A stretch of DNA of 64,000 nucleotides from Dermacentor variabilis (lineage: Eukaryota; Arthropoda; Arachnida; Ixodida; Ixodidae). Under the pieces are notes generated by a model. The model worked only from the letters and a program-made list of their open reading frames with translations. It searched no databases and was not told where the DNA came from. Made by a program: the position numbers and the translations under genes. The stretch covers positions 209,715,845 through 209,779,844 of the forward strand of contig NC_134568.1 of NCBI RefSeq assembly GCF_050947875.1. The letters run 5' to 3'. Below are positions 52,265 to 62,669 of the stretch, one piece after another (position 1 is the first letter of the stretch; each line of letters begins with the position of its first letter).

Positions 52265-54980
52265 ACAACATGTTTCACCTACACTGCGGTTGCGTCCCTA
52301 ATACAGCCTAGCGGATTTTTCGCAGTCGGCTGACGCAATATATAGCGAAGCATCGAAACTGTATAAGGATGGAACACTGCAACTTCTGACGTCGGTGCGC
52401 CGTGCCGGTGTGGTATCTTTACGTGGTCACAGCGTCAAGCGAATGAAAATACAGCAAATAATGTAAACAGTGGCTTCACCGTCGCATTCTCCAGTTCGAC
52501 AGCGGCGCGCATATCAACCGGCGTAACTTTCTGCTCTCTCCATTTCACCATATTCGTGCTTTTGTCCTGACTTCTTTCGTTTTCACAAATACTCTTCTGC
52601 AGTCCTGCTGAACATTGTACTTGACTTGACTGTTTACACTAAATATGGCTCGACTTTATGCTCGGATACACGCTAGAAGTTTAAAAGAACTGCGTTATTT
52701 GGCCCACGTCGCTTGAGGTATTTAGGCGCGACTTTAGAGTGGAGATAAAAAAGCGAGCTTTCTTCATCCCCCAACTTTTTTTTTCTTACTGCCGTTATTT
52801 TGCTGCGGCATATTATGCAGAGGCATTTCTGTTCCCGTGCCGATCATGCTCCAGATCGTTTCTTGAAATTTTCTGGGCTGGTTATCAGTGGTTTTTGAAG
52901 GTCGAAAATTGTTCGTTTTAAGGGTTTTAATAGACTCGACTTACAGGTTTCCTGATTTTTAGTTACCAACACAAAAGCAAAGACGTCATGTTTATAACGC
53001 TCCAGTAATTATTGTATTTCTCTCAGTTATACGATGCTTGTTCAAGTCAACCATCACGTATCGATGAGCGGAGTCGTTGTCGACAGGCGCCACGCCAATA
53101 GACAAAACGACCGCTACTTGGGAGGGGAACCTGCAGGACGAACTCCGAGCAAATGAGGGACACAGAGAAGAGAGCTGCCCCCTCGCCTTGACTGGGACAG
53201 AAGTATAAACAGATCTGACTGCCCAATAATAAATAATCCCGCACTAGTCGAATTACAACTTGGTAAAGTGACGGTTGGCGCGCAGGCTGAGAAAACAACG
53301 GTGGACAAATGGCAACGGTGAGCGGGACGCGCAAAACAAGAAACAAAAAGAAAACTGGGGTGTGTCGTATACGTGGTCATATTTCCGGGCGGAAGAATGT
53401 CTCCCTAGTGGAAAACTGTGGCGTATGCACGAGGAAAACCCAGTTACGTTTGGCAACTTTCTAGCGCAACGTTCCGTGCTGCACTTCCTTTCACTTATCA
53501 AATCACAGCTCCATATAAATGTCCTTATATCGGCTCACCGTTAGCAGGCGTGCTCATACATTTTGAGTTCTCAATAGCACACGCCAGCATGTTATTTGTA
53601 CAGAGCGTACGCTTCCTGTCTTGATATACACGGTGACCTTTATAGAGCATGTATGGATCTACACTCATTCTCGCACTGAATGTTGCCCCCATACGCCTCC
53701 AGGCGGTGGGTGAACATCATTAAAGGCTCACTTCCGCTACAACGACGCAGGTATGCGGACGTTGCTTCGGCGCGTGCGCCGCGAATTACTCGCATCGTCT
53801 CCCATACAGAGTGGACTGATCGCACTGGCGGCCCAAGAGGAAGGCACGGCGAAGAGCAGTGTCCCGCGTGTAAGACACGATCCTGAACAGTATACATCAG
53901 CGACGCAGGCGGGGCCCACCAGCGGCGATATTCAGTGCGCACACGCGGGCCACTTATATTTGCGTGACCCGGAGATGACACTAATGTGCCACCCCACGTC
54001 GCGACAACCGACGGTGGACGGCGTGCTCGCCTCGGGCCGCCGTCCGCACGCGTACCAACCCTGTTCCACTGCCGCCGCCACATCGGGAGCTCCCAGGACG
54101 AGGAAGTTGTGCCGCGTTCAAAGGGCCAGCTGCGGCTTCTCAGGATGGCCTATTTATGAGAATGCAAATTGCGTCCGTTCGATCTCGCTGGAAGGTTCAT
54201 CTGGCGCACGCCCCTGCGTGCGAAGGCATTTTTGATGCGATACCATGAGCAGGGGGCCCTGCTCTCGCGTCGATGCTCCGACGGGAATGAGCTGAGCTCT
54301 TGTCCCCAGCATGCTGCGCTTACGAGGCGCCGTGCATGTGGCCGTCAGGCCGGTCATGAAGCGACGGGCCGCGAAGACGTGACAGCTGCGGGCTGGGAGA
54401 AATTGGCTTTCTTTGTGGACGAGACGTGGTGATGCGCGAGGACTGCTCCGCTCGTGGATTTGTGCACGTGTTCGGCGCGTAATAGTCGTCTCTCACGCAA
54501 GTGCACGATGCCCCTGGAATACGGTGGCTGTCATGATTACCGACCCCCACCGTGGAATCTAATAACTCACTTCAGGGCGGGAAGTACAAGAGACGGGGCA
54601 GACTTACCAATAGCATTTGGAGGGCATTGTGCTGTCGCAAAGACCTGCCGATGCCTGTTAAGATACAAAAGTCACTCGTTGAGGATAAGGTGTACCCCTT
54701 GTCTGACCTTAGCCTTAAATTAACAAAGTTGTCCCGTGGATAGTGTGCCAAGAGCACTTATAAGTTAAACGCGTCTCGCCGAAGTCAGGAATTCGCTCAT
54801 TGTATAATTCCTCCGCGCATCTGCGTGACTACTGCAGCTTGACTTGGAGCTGGTGCATTTCAACTAGCTTATGTTTCTCGCTCGCGCCTGCGTTCCGCGT
54901 CTTTGTGCTCAGAGGCAGCAGAAGGCGAAGACTGTCGGCGTCTTGCATCTTGTAGAAAGGCCTGCGCTTTTTTTTCTCTC
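52265..54980. other. Unassigned DNA, moderately GC-rich at 53640-54430
   Basis: Frames of up to 160 codons on both strands (53753-54235 plus, 54083-53640 minus) overlap antisense and show no domain. No gene is supported. Confidence 0.35.
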
Positions 54981-54984
54981 TAAC

Positions 54985-55310
54985 GAGATGTATAAAAACA
55001 AGGAAACGCAGCGAGGCTAACCAAGGACATGCCCTGTTGGCTATACCCTATACACGCAGGAAAGGAAAAGGAAGAAGGAAGAAGCAGAGTCAGTGTGCGG
55101 GCACACTGGCAGATGAATGTTCGCTCGCGTGTAGTCACAAGCACTCTTATAGCACTGTTGCCTTCAAGAAGCTTGTGCACACGAGTTTTTTTACCAAGCT
55201 CCCGGAATATTTGCTTTCGAGAATGGTCTGTCGTCTAAGCCACTGAGAATAATACGCAGAGCACAACGTTGAGAGTCGATAGAGAATGCATTGAACTTGC
55301 GGCTGCATTG
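54985..55310 (-). mobile_element. Divergent I-group LINE 3' end
   Basis: The plus strand reads GAGGCTAACCAAGGACATGC and TGTTGGCTATACCCTATAC with an AAAGGAAAAGGAAGAAGG stretch, paralleling GAGGTTAACCAGAG / GTTGGCTACCCT in the other two minus-strand copies. The rest has diverged. Confidence 0.5.
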
Positions 55311-55314
55311 TTAG

Positions 55315-56390
55315 CCCTCAAATTTCGAAACATTAAGTTTCTGGTTCGCATCGTTTAATAAAACGCTTGGCATTGTTGTTTGCCTGATTCATTCAGTCGT
55401 TAATTGGCTAACAGGTAGCGAAACAGCCAGAGCAGTCCCATATCTCTACAGCAGCTCGCCTTTGTAAAAAAAAAGGGGGGGGGGGTCCTACACGGTGGTA
55501 TTTCTTTTTTTTTTTTCATTTCATAGAGCGCAGCTTTTATGTGCCGATTCTTGCGTTGAGCGTCGGCGTCCCTCGGCGTAATTGAGCGAACGAGCACAGC
55601 GAAGGATGAAAAGCGAACGCGGAGCGCAGCGGGGGATAAAAGAAGACGATGGCGAAGGGAGCGCAAGAAGGAAAGCGAAGAAAGGGGAGGGTATGGTGAA
55701 GGCGTGAGAAAATAAAGCGTCGTGCCGTGCAAGACGGGCTTTGCGGCGACGACCGCTACGAGATGGCTTCAGAGTAGTGCGCCGTCTTCTGTTCACCGAT
55801 GACGCCATCGATAAGGCATGCGGTGAGCGCGTCCACCGATACCATATATGGAAACAAAGTACTGCATGAGCGGAGGTCTCTCTGCGGCGCCTGCTGTGTG
55901 AATCGCACCCGCGCGTCACCCATGCGCTGCCTCTCGCGATCTCCCGAGTAGCCAGGCAACGTGCCGCACGAGACAGATTGTCCGTGCCAGCCAATATATC
56001 GCGAAATGAAGATAAGTATAGAGCTGCGCTCAAATTTCGCATTAGGGAGTGTCGTTATCGTCGGTAAATTTTTTTTTACTTACAAGACAGGCAAGTACGC
56101 GAAGCGTCATAGTCAGGTGTGAACTAAAATGTTAGATCTTGTTCAGAAATTTCAAAAACAAAGCAACGGTAAGCGCAAACTCGTTTACTGTTAGAATTAA
56201 AACTCATGTAACAGTATTGACCTATATAGAGCTTGAAATCTTTATATGAAGGCATCAGATTTGACTTTATCGAAGGAGCTAACAAAAATGACTGCTAACG
56301 TATATGTTATCGGTCATTTATGTTAACATATATGTTACCAATCGACTCAGATGTCACGTGGCGCTCACATATAAGCGCACCAAGCAAAAA
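55315..56390. other. Unassigned DNA with a poly-G run
   Basis: A short G run occupies 55475-55487. The longest minus frame (55521-56042, 173 codons) is Arg/Ser/Pro-rich and lacks domains. I suspect an interspersed repeat near 55520-55730, but cannot prove it. Confidence 0.35.
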
Positions 56391-56449
56391 AAAAAATAAA
56401 TGGAGCAGGGAAATCTGGGCAACAGTATTATTCTCGTGCAACCGTATCT

Positions 56450-57250
56450 GGTGTATCGGAATGGAGGGATTGTATCTAACAGACAGCCTTCGCGAACCGA
56501 GCTTGCCACCAGACCATGCGCGATGGACCGCTGTACGCCATTTGCCCGAGCCAGAGAGTGCGGCTCGGGCCGACCGGTTCCGGTATAGGCGCGTCCGCCC
56601 AGACGCGCACTGGGCGAACATCGCGGAAGGAAGAGAGAACGCGGCGTAGTAGGCGTATATGCCGCGGCAACGGTGCGCATGTCGAACGATAGGCCGGCGG
56701 TCGAAAGTGCGCCACTTTCACCGGGTCCATTAGGGCCCTGGGCGCGTGCACAGCGCGGGCGGCTGTCGACGGAGCTCGCTAATCGCGTGCGAGTCACGAG
56801 GAAGCCATCCGCACGCACTCGTAGCAAAGGAAAGGCAGCAAAATAGTGTCCTGTCTGCGGTGTGCGTACGGTCCACGCTCGATCCACGTCATATAAATAA
56901 CGGGGCATCGGCCACTCGGACCGACGCACGCGCGCCGAAGGGCCGCCGCGGTTTCTGGAATGTTATTCCGGGGGGGGGGGGGGGGGGGGGCACGCCGCAC
57001 TGCGTTGGCCACCGATCCCGTTGGAGCCGCCCGATGTGGCCGATAAGAACCGGGCGCCGCCGCCTTTCGCTTGGCCTCCGCGAGAGCGTCATCTTCCTAC
57101 TCGCGCGCGCGACTACTTCTCGAGGTACTCGCGCAGAAGAGAAAAGCAGCCGGGTTTCGCCCGGCTGGAGAGGAAGCAACCGGTCAGAACGGATACGGGA
57201 GGAACTCACGGCTATTCCTCGCAGGTGTAGTATTTCGTCCGTGACATAGG
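56450..57250. promoter_or_regulatory. CpG-dense block with TATA-like box, candidate promoter
   Basis: The block is CpG-dense against AT-rich flanks. TATAAATA lies at 56892-56899, about 20-30 bases before a GGCATCGGCCACTCGGAC stretch that could hold an initiator. Poly-G runs at 56970-56990 and 57253-57268. Frames of 104-191 codons on both strands reflect GC content. Orientation (plus) is only inferred from the TATA-like word. No coding exon was recognised downstream. Confidence 0.3.
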
Positions 57251-57959
57251 TTGGGGGGGGGGGGGGGGAGGTCTGGAAAAAAAAGTAAGAATGCCCAGCC
57301 TGCGCGCGAGTGCCAGTTTAGTGCGGGAAAATGCGGCGCGAAGCATACGCGAGCAGGTGTGCTTCAAGTTTTGACCAATATGTACGCGTGCTGGCATGGA
57401 AAGGTTATCAACGGTAAGAGATAAAAGGGATATAAATAGGTTCCATGGAAGCGAATACGGAAGGACAAGTGTGGGCGTCTCCAAGCTTAATTTGCGGGTG
57501 ACCCTTTTCTGCATTGCTGAGGCCCCTGCATGCCACCCCACTCTATACAATTTTATCCTGCGCATGGGATGCAGTTTATAGGAAGCCGTTATGTACGAAA
57601 ACAAAATAGCCTACAAGAAACAAATTTATTTGGTTAATTTTGTTCTTTCTCATTAGGCTGCATATAAATGCGCCGAGAGATGTCTAACCAGCGTTGCTAA
57701 TATCCAGGAAGCTCGCAATTCCAACCTTCGAGAACTGCTAAAAGCAACCGTTGCAGACTCCCAACACCGATAAAACACCCGCTGAATTCAGGCTGCCATC
57801 GGAAATATAGCCGTCTTACGAATTCTATTGCGCTTGGATGGCCCAGTACAACTGAATAAATGATACTGGAAAGAAAGCTGTGCTTTTCTCTTCGTAAGCA
57901 AGCATTATAAATCATACACGTAATCAGATTTTGTAAGCTACTTAAAACTTGCAAATTTA

Positions 57960-58135
57960 GTCTTGTATAGGGTTATTTGTTTCTCCTGTGATTATTTTTC
58001 TAGTGTACAAGTTGTTCATGCCTTGCTGTTTGTGTTATGGGAATGCCTTATGTTTTAGAGTCTGTTTTTTTCCACGCCTGAAAAAGCCCTAATGAGGCTG
58101 ACAATATTAAAAAAATAAATAATGAAATGAAACTG
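57960..58135 (+). mobile_element. LINE 3' tail (CR1-like)
   Basis: TGCTGTTTGTGTTATGGGAA, CACGCCTGAAAAAGCCCTAA, TGAGGCTGACAATATTAAAA and an AATAAATAATGAAATGA end resemble tick CR1 3' UTRs. Only the tail is present. Confidence 0.45.
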
Positions 58136-58139
58136 TACA

Positions 58140-58670
58140 TATACTAACACTGCAGCGATACTTAGACGATTAGCTTGACCACTGTGCAAAGATGTCTTGT
58201 GCGACTATACGAATGCGCAAGTACATTATGTCGTGGTTTAGAAGATATCTTGCTTTTCAGCTTCGCCACATCGATCCTTTTGCGTCACTTGGGGTTTCCA
58301 GCTACCAGTATTAAAGCGCGTGCTGCTGTAACCATTATTTCCTGAATGTTTGCCAGTACTTCACTGCGGTCATTCCTCAAGTTAAAGCTGCCTTAGACTG
58401 TACCCTGAGTACATTACATCGGCAATGGAAATTGCACTTAACCTGAACCATCATAAGTGCATAAACTGCTAGAGCAATTGTTCAAGGAATGTATGAACGT
58501 GTACGGCAAATAATGCGAATAAAGGCAGTATTTTACTATAAAATGACAGTTCCCCCTTTTTGACACTTCCAAACAGCTTGTTCGCAATGTGCGGAACACA
58601 AATCGTTTAAAAAATGCTTATTTTTTACCGCCGTAAAGAAGCCAACTTGACCTAAAACCAGCCAGCAAAT
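58140..58670. other. Unassigned AT-rich DNA
   Basis: No gene or recognised repeat. Confidence 0.45.
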
Positions 58671-58676
58671 CAGGGG

Positions 58677-58817
58677 CCGAATTCACAAAGCTTTTCGTTT
58701 GTAAGAACTCTTTGCGGGCCTCCTTGGTTGATATGTTCGATATCACAATTGGTTGACACCTCTGCTTATAATCAATCAATTCCAGCTAAAGAACACTTTT
58801 GTGAATACAGGTCCTGC
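58677..58817. mobile_element. Short TIR element (GAATTCACAAAGCTTTT family)
   Basis: Starts GCCGAATTCACAAAGCTTTT and ends CTTTTGTGAATACAGGTCC. It is the best-preserved pair of ends in the window and matches the start of the 4366 copy base for base over about 17 positions. Non-coding. Confidence 0.65.
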
Positions 58818-58819
58818 TG

Positions 58820-59510
58820 GGAGCAAGAGGATATATCTTCCCGCTAAACTCCGCGAGAAAGAGCTAAGCAGGCGGTCACTATGCTAGGCGTAAGATATGC
58901 CTCCCCACTACAAGAGCACCGGGTGAAACTAGTGCTCTACGCTCCGTTTAGAGACCATCGTAAACCTGAAAGCGTCACTTGCTTGTAAATATGCGCCCTC
59001 CAAGCACACGTACTCACAACGCCTCGTGCTTAAGCGTTTTTCCGATCTCCTTGGTTGATGACGTTCCGTGAATTTATCTCACTCTGTATAAATGTGGTCC
59101 CTATTCACTATTCACAGTCAATAGCGTTCCCTTGCGATAGGGCGCGATCCAGTGTCTGTGTGATGGCACGGTAAGGTGCCGTATATATACTGTATATACG
59201 ATGAAGCACTCTACCCTTCATCGGGCCGTCGTGTAATAAACATCCTTTAAAATAGGCGGAGGTACTTTGTCACAAAGAAATACGGTTGCATACGCGCTTC
59301 TCTGCAGATTTCGCGGTGACGGCGCTAAAAGGCGCCGAGTATCGTAGCGCGAGAAACGTGTCCCTCTGCAGTGCACGAGTCATGCATAAATTGTTTCAAA
59401 GGTGACAATAAGTTATGTTCAATTATTGATTCAATGCTACACGCATTAGTTTCGACAGTCATCGAGAGATGGGTTTTTATCACAAATTTTTTTCTTTGCC
59501 CATTTTCTTT
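58820..59510. other. Unassigned DNA
   Basis: No supported gene. The area before the integrase remnant shows no LTR. Confidence 0.4.
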
Positions 59511-59514
59511 GCCT

Positions 59515-60183
59515 ATAATCGCGTCGATGTCGATCTATATGGTCCACTTCCTTTGTCTACGTCCGGCAACCGGTGGATTATAGTTGCCGTCGACCACTTA
59601 ACACGCGATGCAGAGACTGCTGCTCTCGCAGCTGCTGGAGCGCAGGAAATCGCCACCTTTATGCGTCGCCGTTTTGTGCTTCTTCATGGAGGTCCTCGTG
59701 AACTCCTCAGCGACCGAGGCTGCGCCTTCCTGTCTGAAGTCGCTGAAAAAATTGCTTGCTAAATTCGCTATTGTTTATCGCACATGCACCGCCTATCACC
59801 GGACACCAATGGTGGGAACCAATGATGCCGCGCAACGCTTTAATCGCACCCTTGGTGACATGCTCGCTATGTACACCGCATCCGGCTACTCCAATTGGGA
59901 CCTAGTTCTTCCCATTCGTCACCTATGCCTACAATACCGCAACGCAAGTCACTACCGGTTTCTCCCCCTTCTATACCTTTTTTATGGCCGTGATCCTTCT
60001 CATCCAATCGATACCATTCTGCCCTACTACCCAGACCCATCAGAATGCCTGCCCATCTTGGACGCCGCGAGACAAGCTGGGGAACGTCGTCAGTTGGCCC
60101 GCCGCTTCACTTTGGCCGATCAGAATCGCCAAAAACCAAAACACGATGCTCGCAACTCGACTCCGACTTTTCTACTGAAATAA
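59515..60183 (+). pseudogene. Ty3/Gypsy integrase remnant, frameshifted
   Basis: The first part, in the frame of 59469-59762, reads VDLYGPLPLSTSGNRWIIVA, HLTRDAETAAL and ELLSDRGCAFLSEV. It holds the first (VDLYGP) and second (SDRG) catalytic acids of the DDE core. A frameshift near 59745-59765 moves the rest to the frame of 59608-60183: CTAYHRTP, NDAAQRFNRTLGDMLAMYTA, SNWDLVLPIR, LFYGRDPSHPIDTILPYYPD. The third acid, usually E in a (T)ERFNRTL motif, is Q here. Reverse transcriptase and LTRs are absent nearby. It is dead on two counts and unrelated to the intact element at 31566. It ends directly at the minus-strand SINE. Confidence 0.85.
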
Positions 60184-60185
60184 TT

Positions 60186-60310
60186 TTGGCTGAATTAAGG
60201 GCAATGAAAGTGGATGCAAAAAAACAACTTGCCGCAGGTGGGCAACGATCCCACCGTCTTCGCATTACACGTGCGATGCTCTGACCAATTGAGCTACCGC
60301 AGCGCCGTTT
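60186..60310 (-). mobile_element. tRNA-derived SINE (Ruka-like), head and short tail
   Basis: On the minus strand GCGGTAGCTCAATTGGTCAG, AGCATCGCACGTGTAATGCG and GGTGGGATCGTTGCCCACC form a tRNA-like head with A- and B-box-like words. CTGCGGCAAGTTG and CATCCACTTTCATTGCC follow toward 60190. It abuts the integrase remnant. It is too decayed and lacks the folding detail to be called a tRNA gene. Confidence 0.7.
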
Positions 60311-60556
60311 TCCCATCCACTTCCTTGGGTTTTATGTTTTGCTACTAGAAATAACTTTGGGAGTGTTGGCCAGCGCCACCACTCACAAAGTTTGGCGGCG
60401 GATGATCCTTTCTGCCGCAAGCGTCACGAGTACGTGATCTTTTTCGGCTAAGGCAACTGGTCAGTAAACCCACATGTGCTACCTGAAGGGCAGTCTGCAT
60501 CGTACATACATGACATTCTTATTTATTTAAAATGCTATTGCTTATTTTTTAAATGC

Positions 60557-60820
60557 AGATTCCAACCCCCGATTTTTATTAATCATATCATGAGAAGCCA
60601 ACAAACAAAGGCACCAAGGACAACATTAGAGAAAATACTTGTACTTACTAATGGAATTAAATAAATGATAAATTAATGGCAATGAAAGTGAATGAAAAAA
60701 GAACTTGCCGCTTTCCACTTTCATTGCCATAAGTTTATCATTACTTTAAGTCAATTAGTAAGTGCAAGTAATTTCTCCTATGTTGTCCTTTGTCCTTGGT
60801 GCCTTTGTTTGTTGGCTTCT

Positions 60821-60823
<3 letters not shown>
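60557..60823. mobile_element. Inverted pair of SINE tails (palindromic)
   Basis: Minus-strand tail 60557-60705 (complement TGTTGTCCTTGGTGCCTTTG and TTGTTGGCTTCTCATGATATG) and plus-strand tail 60706-60823 (TGTTGTCCTTTGTCCTTGGT, TTTGTTTGTTGGCTTCTGAC) face each other through AAGAACTTGCCGC. The arms match for about 100 bp, giving a long foldback. Confidence 0.7.

Positions 60824-60878
<55 letters not shown>
60824..60878. repeat. (AT)n microsatellite after the SINE tail
   Basis: Near-perfect TA units with one G interruption, in the position of a SINE tail end. Confidence 0.9.
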
Positions 60879-60879
60879 T

Positions 60880-61690
60880 GTGGGAATTTATCAGCTATTC
60901 TTTGTCATCTGTACATGATAATCATCATGTGGGGCTCATATGGGGTTCTTCTTCTTCATCGCTTGTGGGGCTGGCTCTCGAGTGTGATCCGTGCTGTGGG
61001 CGTGGTCGGTTCGCCGCATCTTTGACGCGGAATAAACGTCGTGAAAACTGCTGCGCCACTAAACAGGTTAGTAACATTTATAGCATTTTTGCAATTGCAT
61101 GAGTAACCATCGCTACTTTACCTTAAATAATGATATAACGAACTTCCCAGTTTAGATGCTTCGGTAATCTTTTATTAGGTCAGAAATGAATATTGAAAGA
61201 GACAGGACACATACTTCAGCGCTATTATGGGTCCTGTTATACTATATGCATGTCTGGCGCTGCCGTTACCCATGGTTCGCGCTAGTCAATTTTATTCCCA
61301 TTGATATCAACACTATAGGCCTAACAACTTACCACAATTTCAGTTAAAGAGCGCAGGCTGCCTCTGTAGAGAGTAAAAACGCGCGCTGTCTGCAAAAGTT
61401 ACCGCATTTATAGAGCGCAGGGCAGGCCCCGGCTTTGTACATTCGGTGTTTTATTCTGATTGCGCCAGAGTCTCTTTCTTGCATGTTACCATAGCGACTT
61501 TCACGATTCGCACCATTTGGTTCGCCCGTCTTCTGTAAGCGCAGCACAACAGAGAATGATGAATATAGAGCGAGCGGTTGGCCAAAATTTTACTTGAGGC
61601 TTTTTCTGGCGGGTGATCAGAACTGCCGGAAAAGTGTTAGCGCAAGCCGTCGTGGCTGTAGCGCTTTTCAACATGCACTTTTTCAGGAAC
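60880..61690. other. Unassigned DNA
   Basis: No supported gene. No recognised repeat ends. Confidence 0.4.
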
Positions 61691-61693
61691 CTT

Positions 61694-62668
61694 GGGCGCT
61701 ATAACGTAAAACTATTCCAAACTTTTCTATTCCAATTCTGCTATCCCTCCACGATTGGTCAAAAACTTTTTTCGACCACCCCCACTACACCTGTCTGTCA
61801 CGCGACGTCACGAAAACCGCGATACCTCTCCATCTGATATGATGTGTACACACTGATTATGCATGATTTGACAGAAAAAAGAAAAGCAGTTATTTTTGAT
61901 TCGACCCCTTTTCGCCATTAGCCCTCGGCTATTGGTACAAAGTTTTCGGGCTGCACCCACTTCACCTGCCTGTCCCGCGACGTCACAAAACCTCAACAAC
62001 TCACCGCGTCAAAGTGACGCGTACGCGATAAAGATGCATTAATATGCCGAACAAACGGAATTTTCTTCGGAATAGCCGCAAGCTGCCCCGTTCCGAAAGG
62101 AATAAAAGATGGCTGCCGCCGATCGCTCAGACGCTGGCTACTCGCCCCTGCCGGAGAGCATGGGTGTATTTGCGTATAATAAAGCTTCTTGCGTGGCCGT
62201 GTAACGTTTTCGAGAACTTTCGGCACGTTTACCCCCTCATTCCGCCAACTCTGCTGAGGGTCCGTTCTAGCGTCATTGTTAAGCTTCCTTTGCATGCCGC
62301 CGCAATTTTCGACCAGCCACTGCAATCTAAGTGAGGGAAAGTGGACCAATCTAAGACGCCGGCACCACCCTCTTCATCCGGTTATCGATTTTCCGTGCAG
62401 TGGCTGGGCCCCATCCAATCCCTCTCCACTTGAGCGTTCTCCTCGCTTCTTGTCAGCCAATTAGATACGAGAAGCCGCTCAATGTAGGCAATGTTATTCG
62501 TTTTTCAAGCATACAAAAGTGACCTCCTTTAAACAAGGAGAGCGTTTGATTGGTCTGTTCAGACAACCCTGCGGGTGATCGCCCGGTGCTTGCGTTGGTG
62601 GTTACGCAAATTTGACGTCAGGAGATTGGAATAGAAACATATTGGAATAGTTTTACGTTATAGGGCCC
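61694..62668. mobile_element. 975 bp TIR element, copy B
   Basis: Starts GGGCGCTATAACGTAAAACT and ends GTTTTACGTTATAGGGCCC. It is homologous along its length to copy A (15527-16506) in the opposite orientation, and both keep the terminal CTATAACGTAAAACTATTCC word. No transposase frame. No clear target duplication. Confidence 0.78.
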
Positions 62669-62669
62669 T

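Noticed and set aside
55521..56042. 173-codon minus frame
   Set aside because: Arg/Ser/Pro-rich low-information frame in GC-rich DNA, no domain.
56354..56929. 191-codon minus frame
   Set aside because: Arises from the CpG-rich block. Antisense frames are equally long. No domain.
60231..60298. Genuine tRNA gene on the minus strand
   Set aside because: Tail sequence CATCCACTTTCATTGCC follows the head and other SINE copies share it, so it is SINE-derived.
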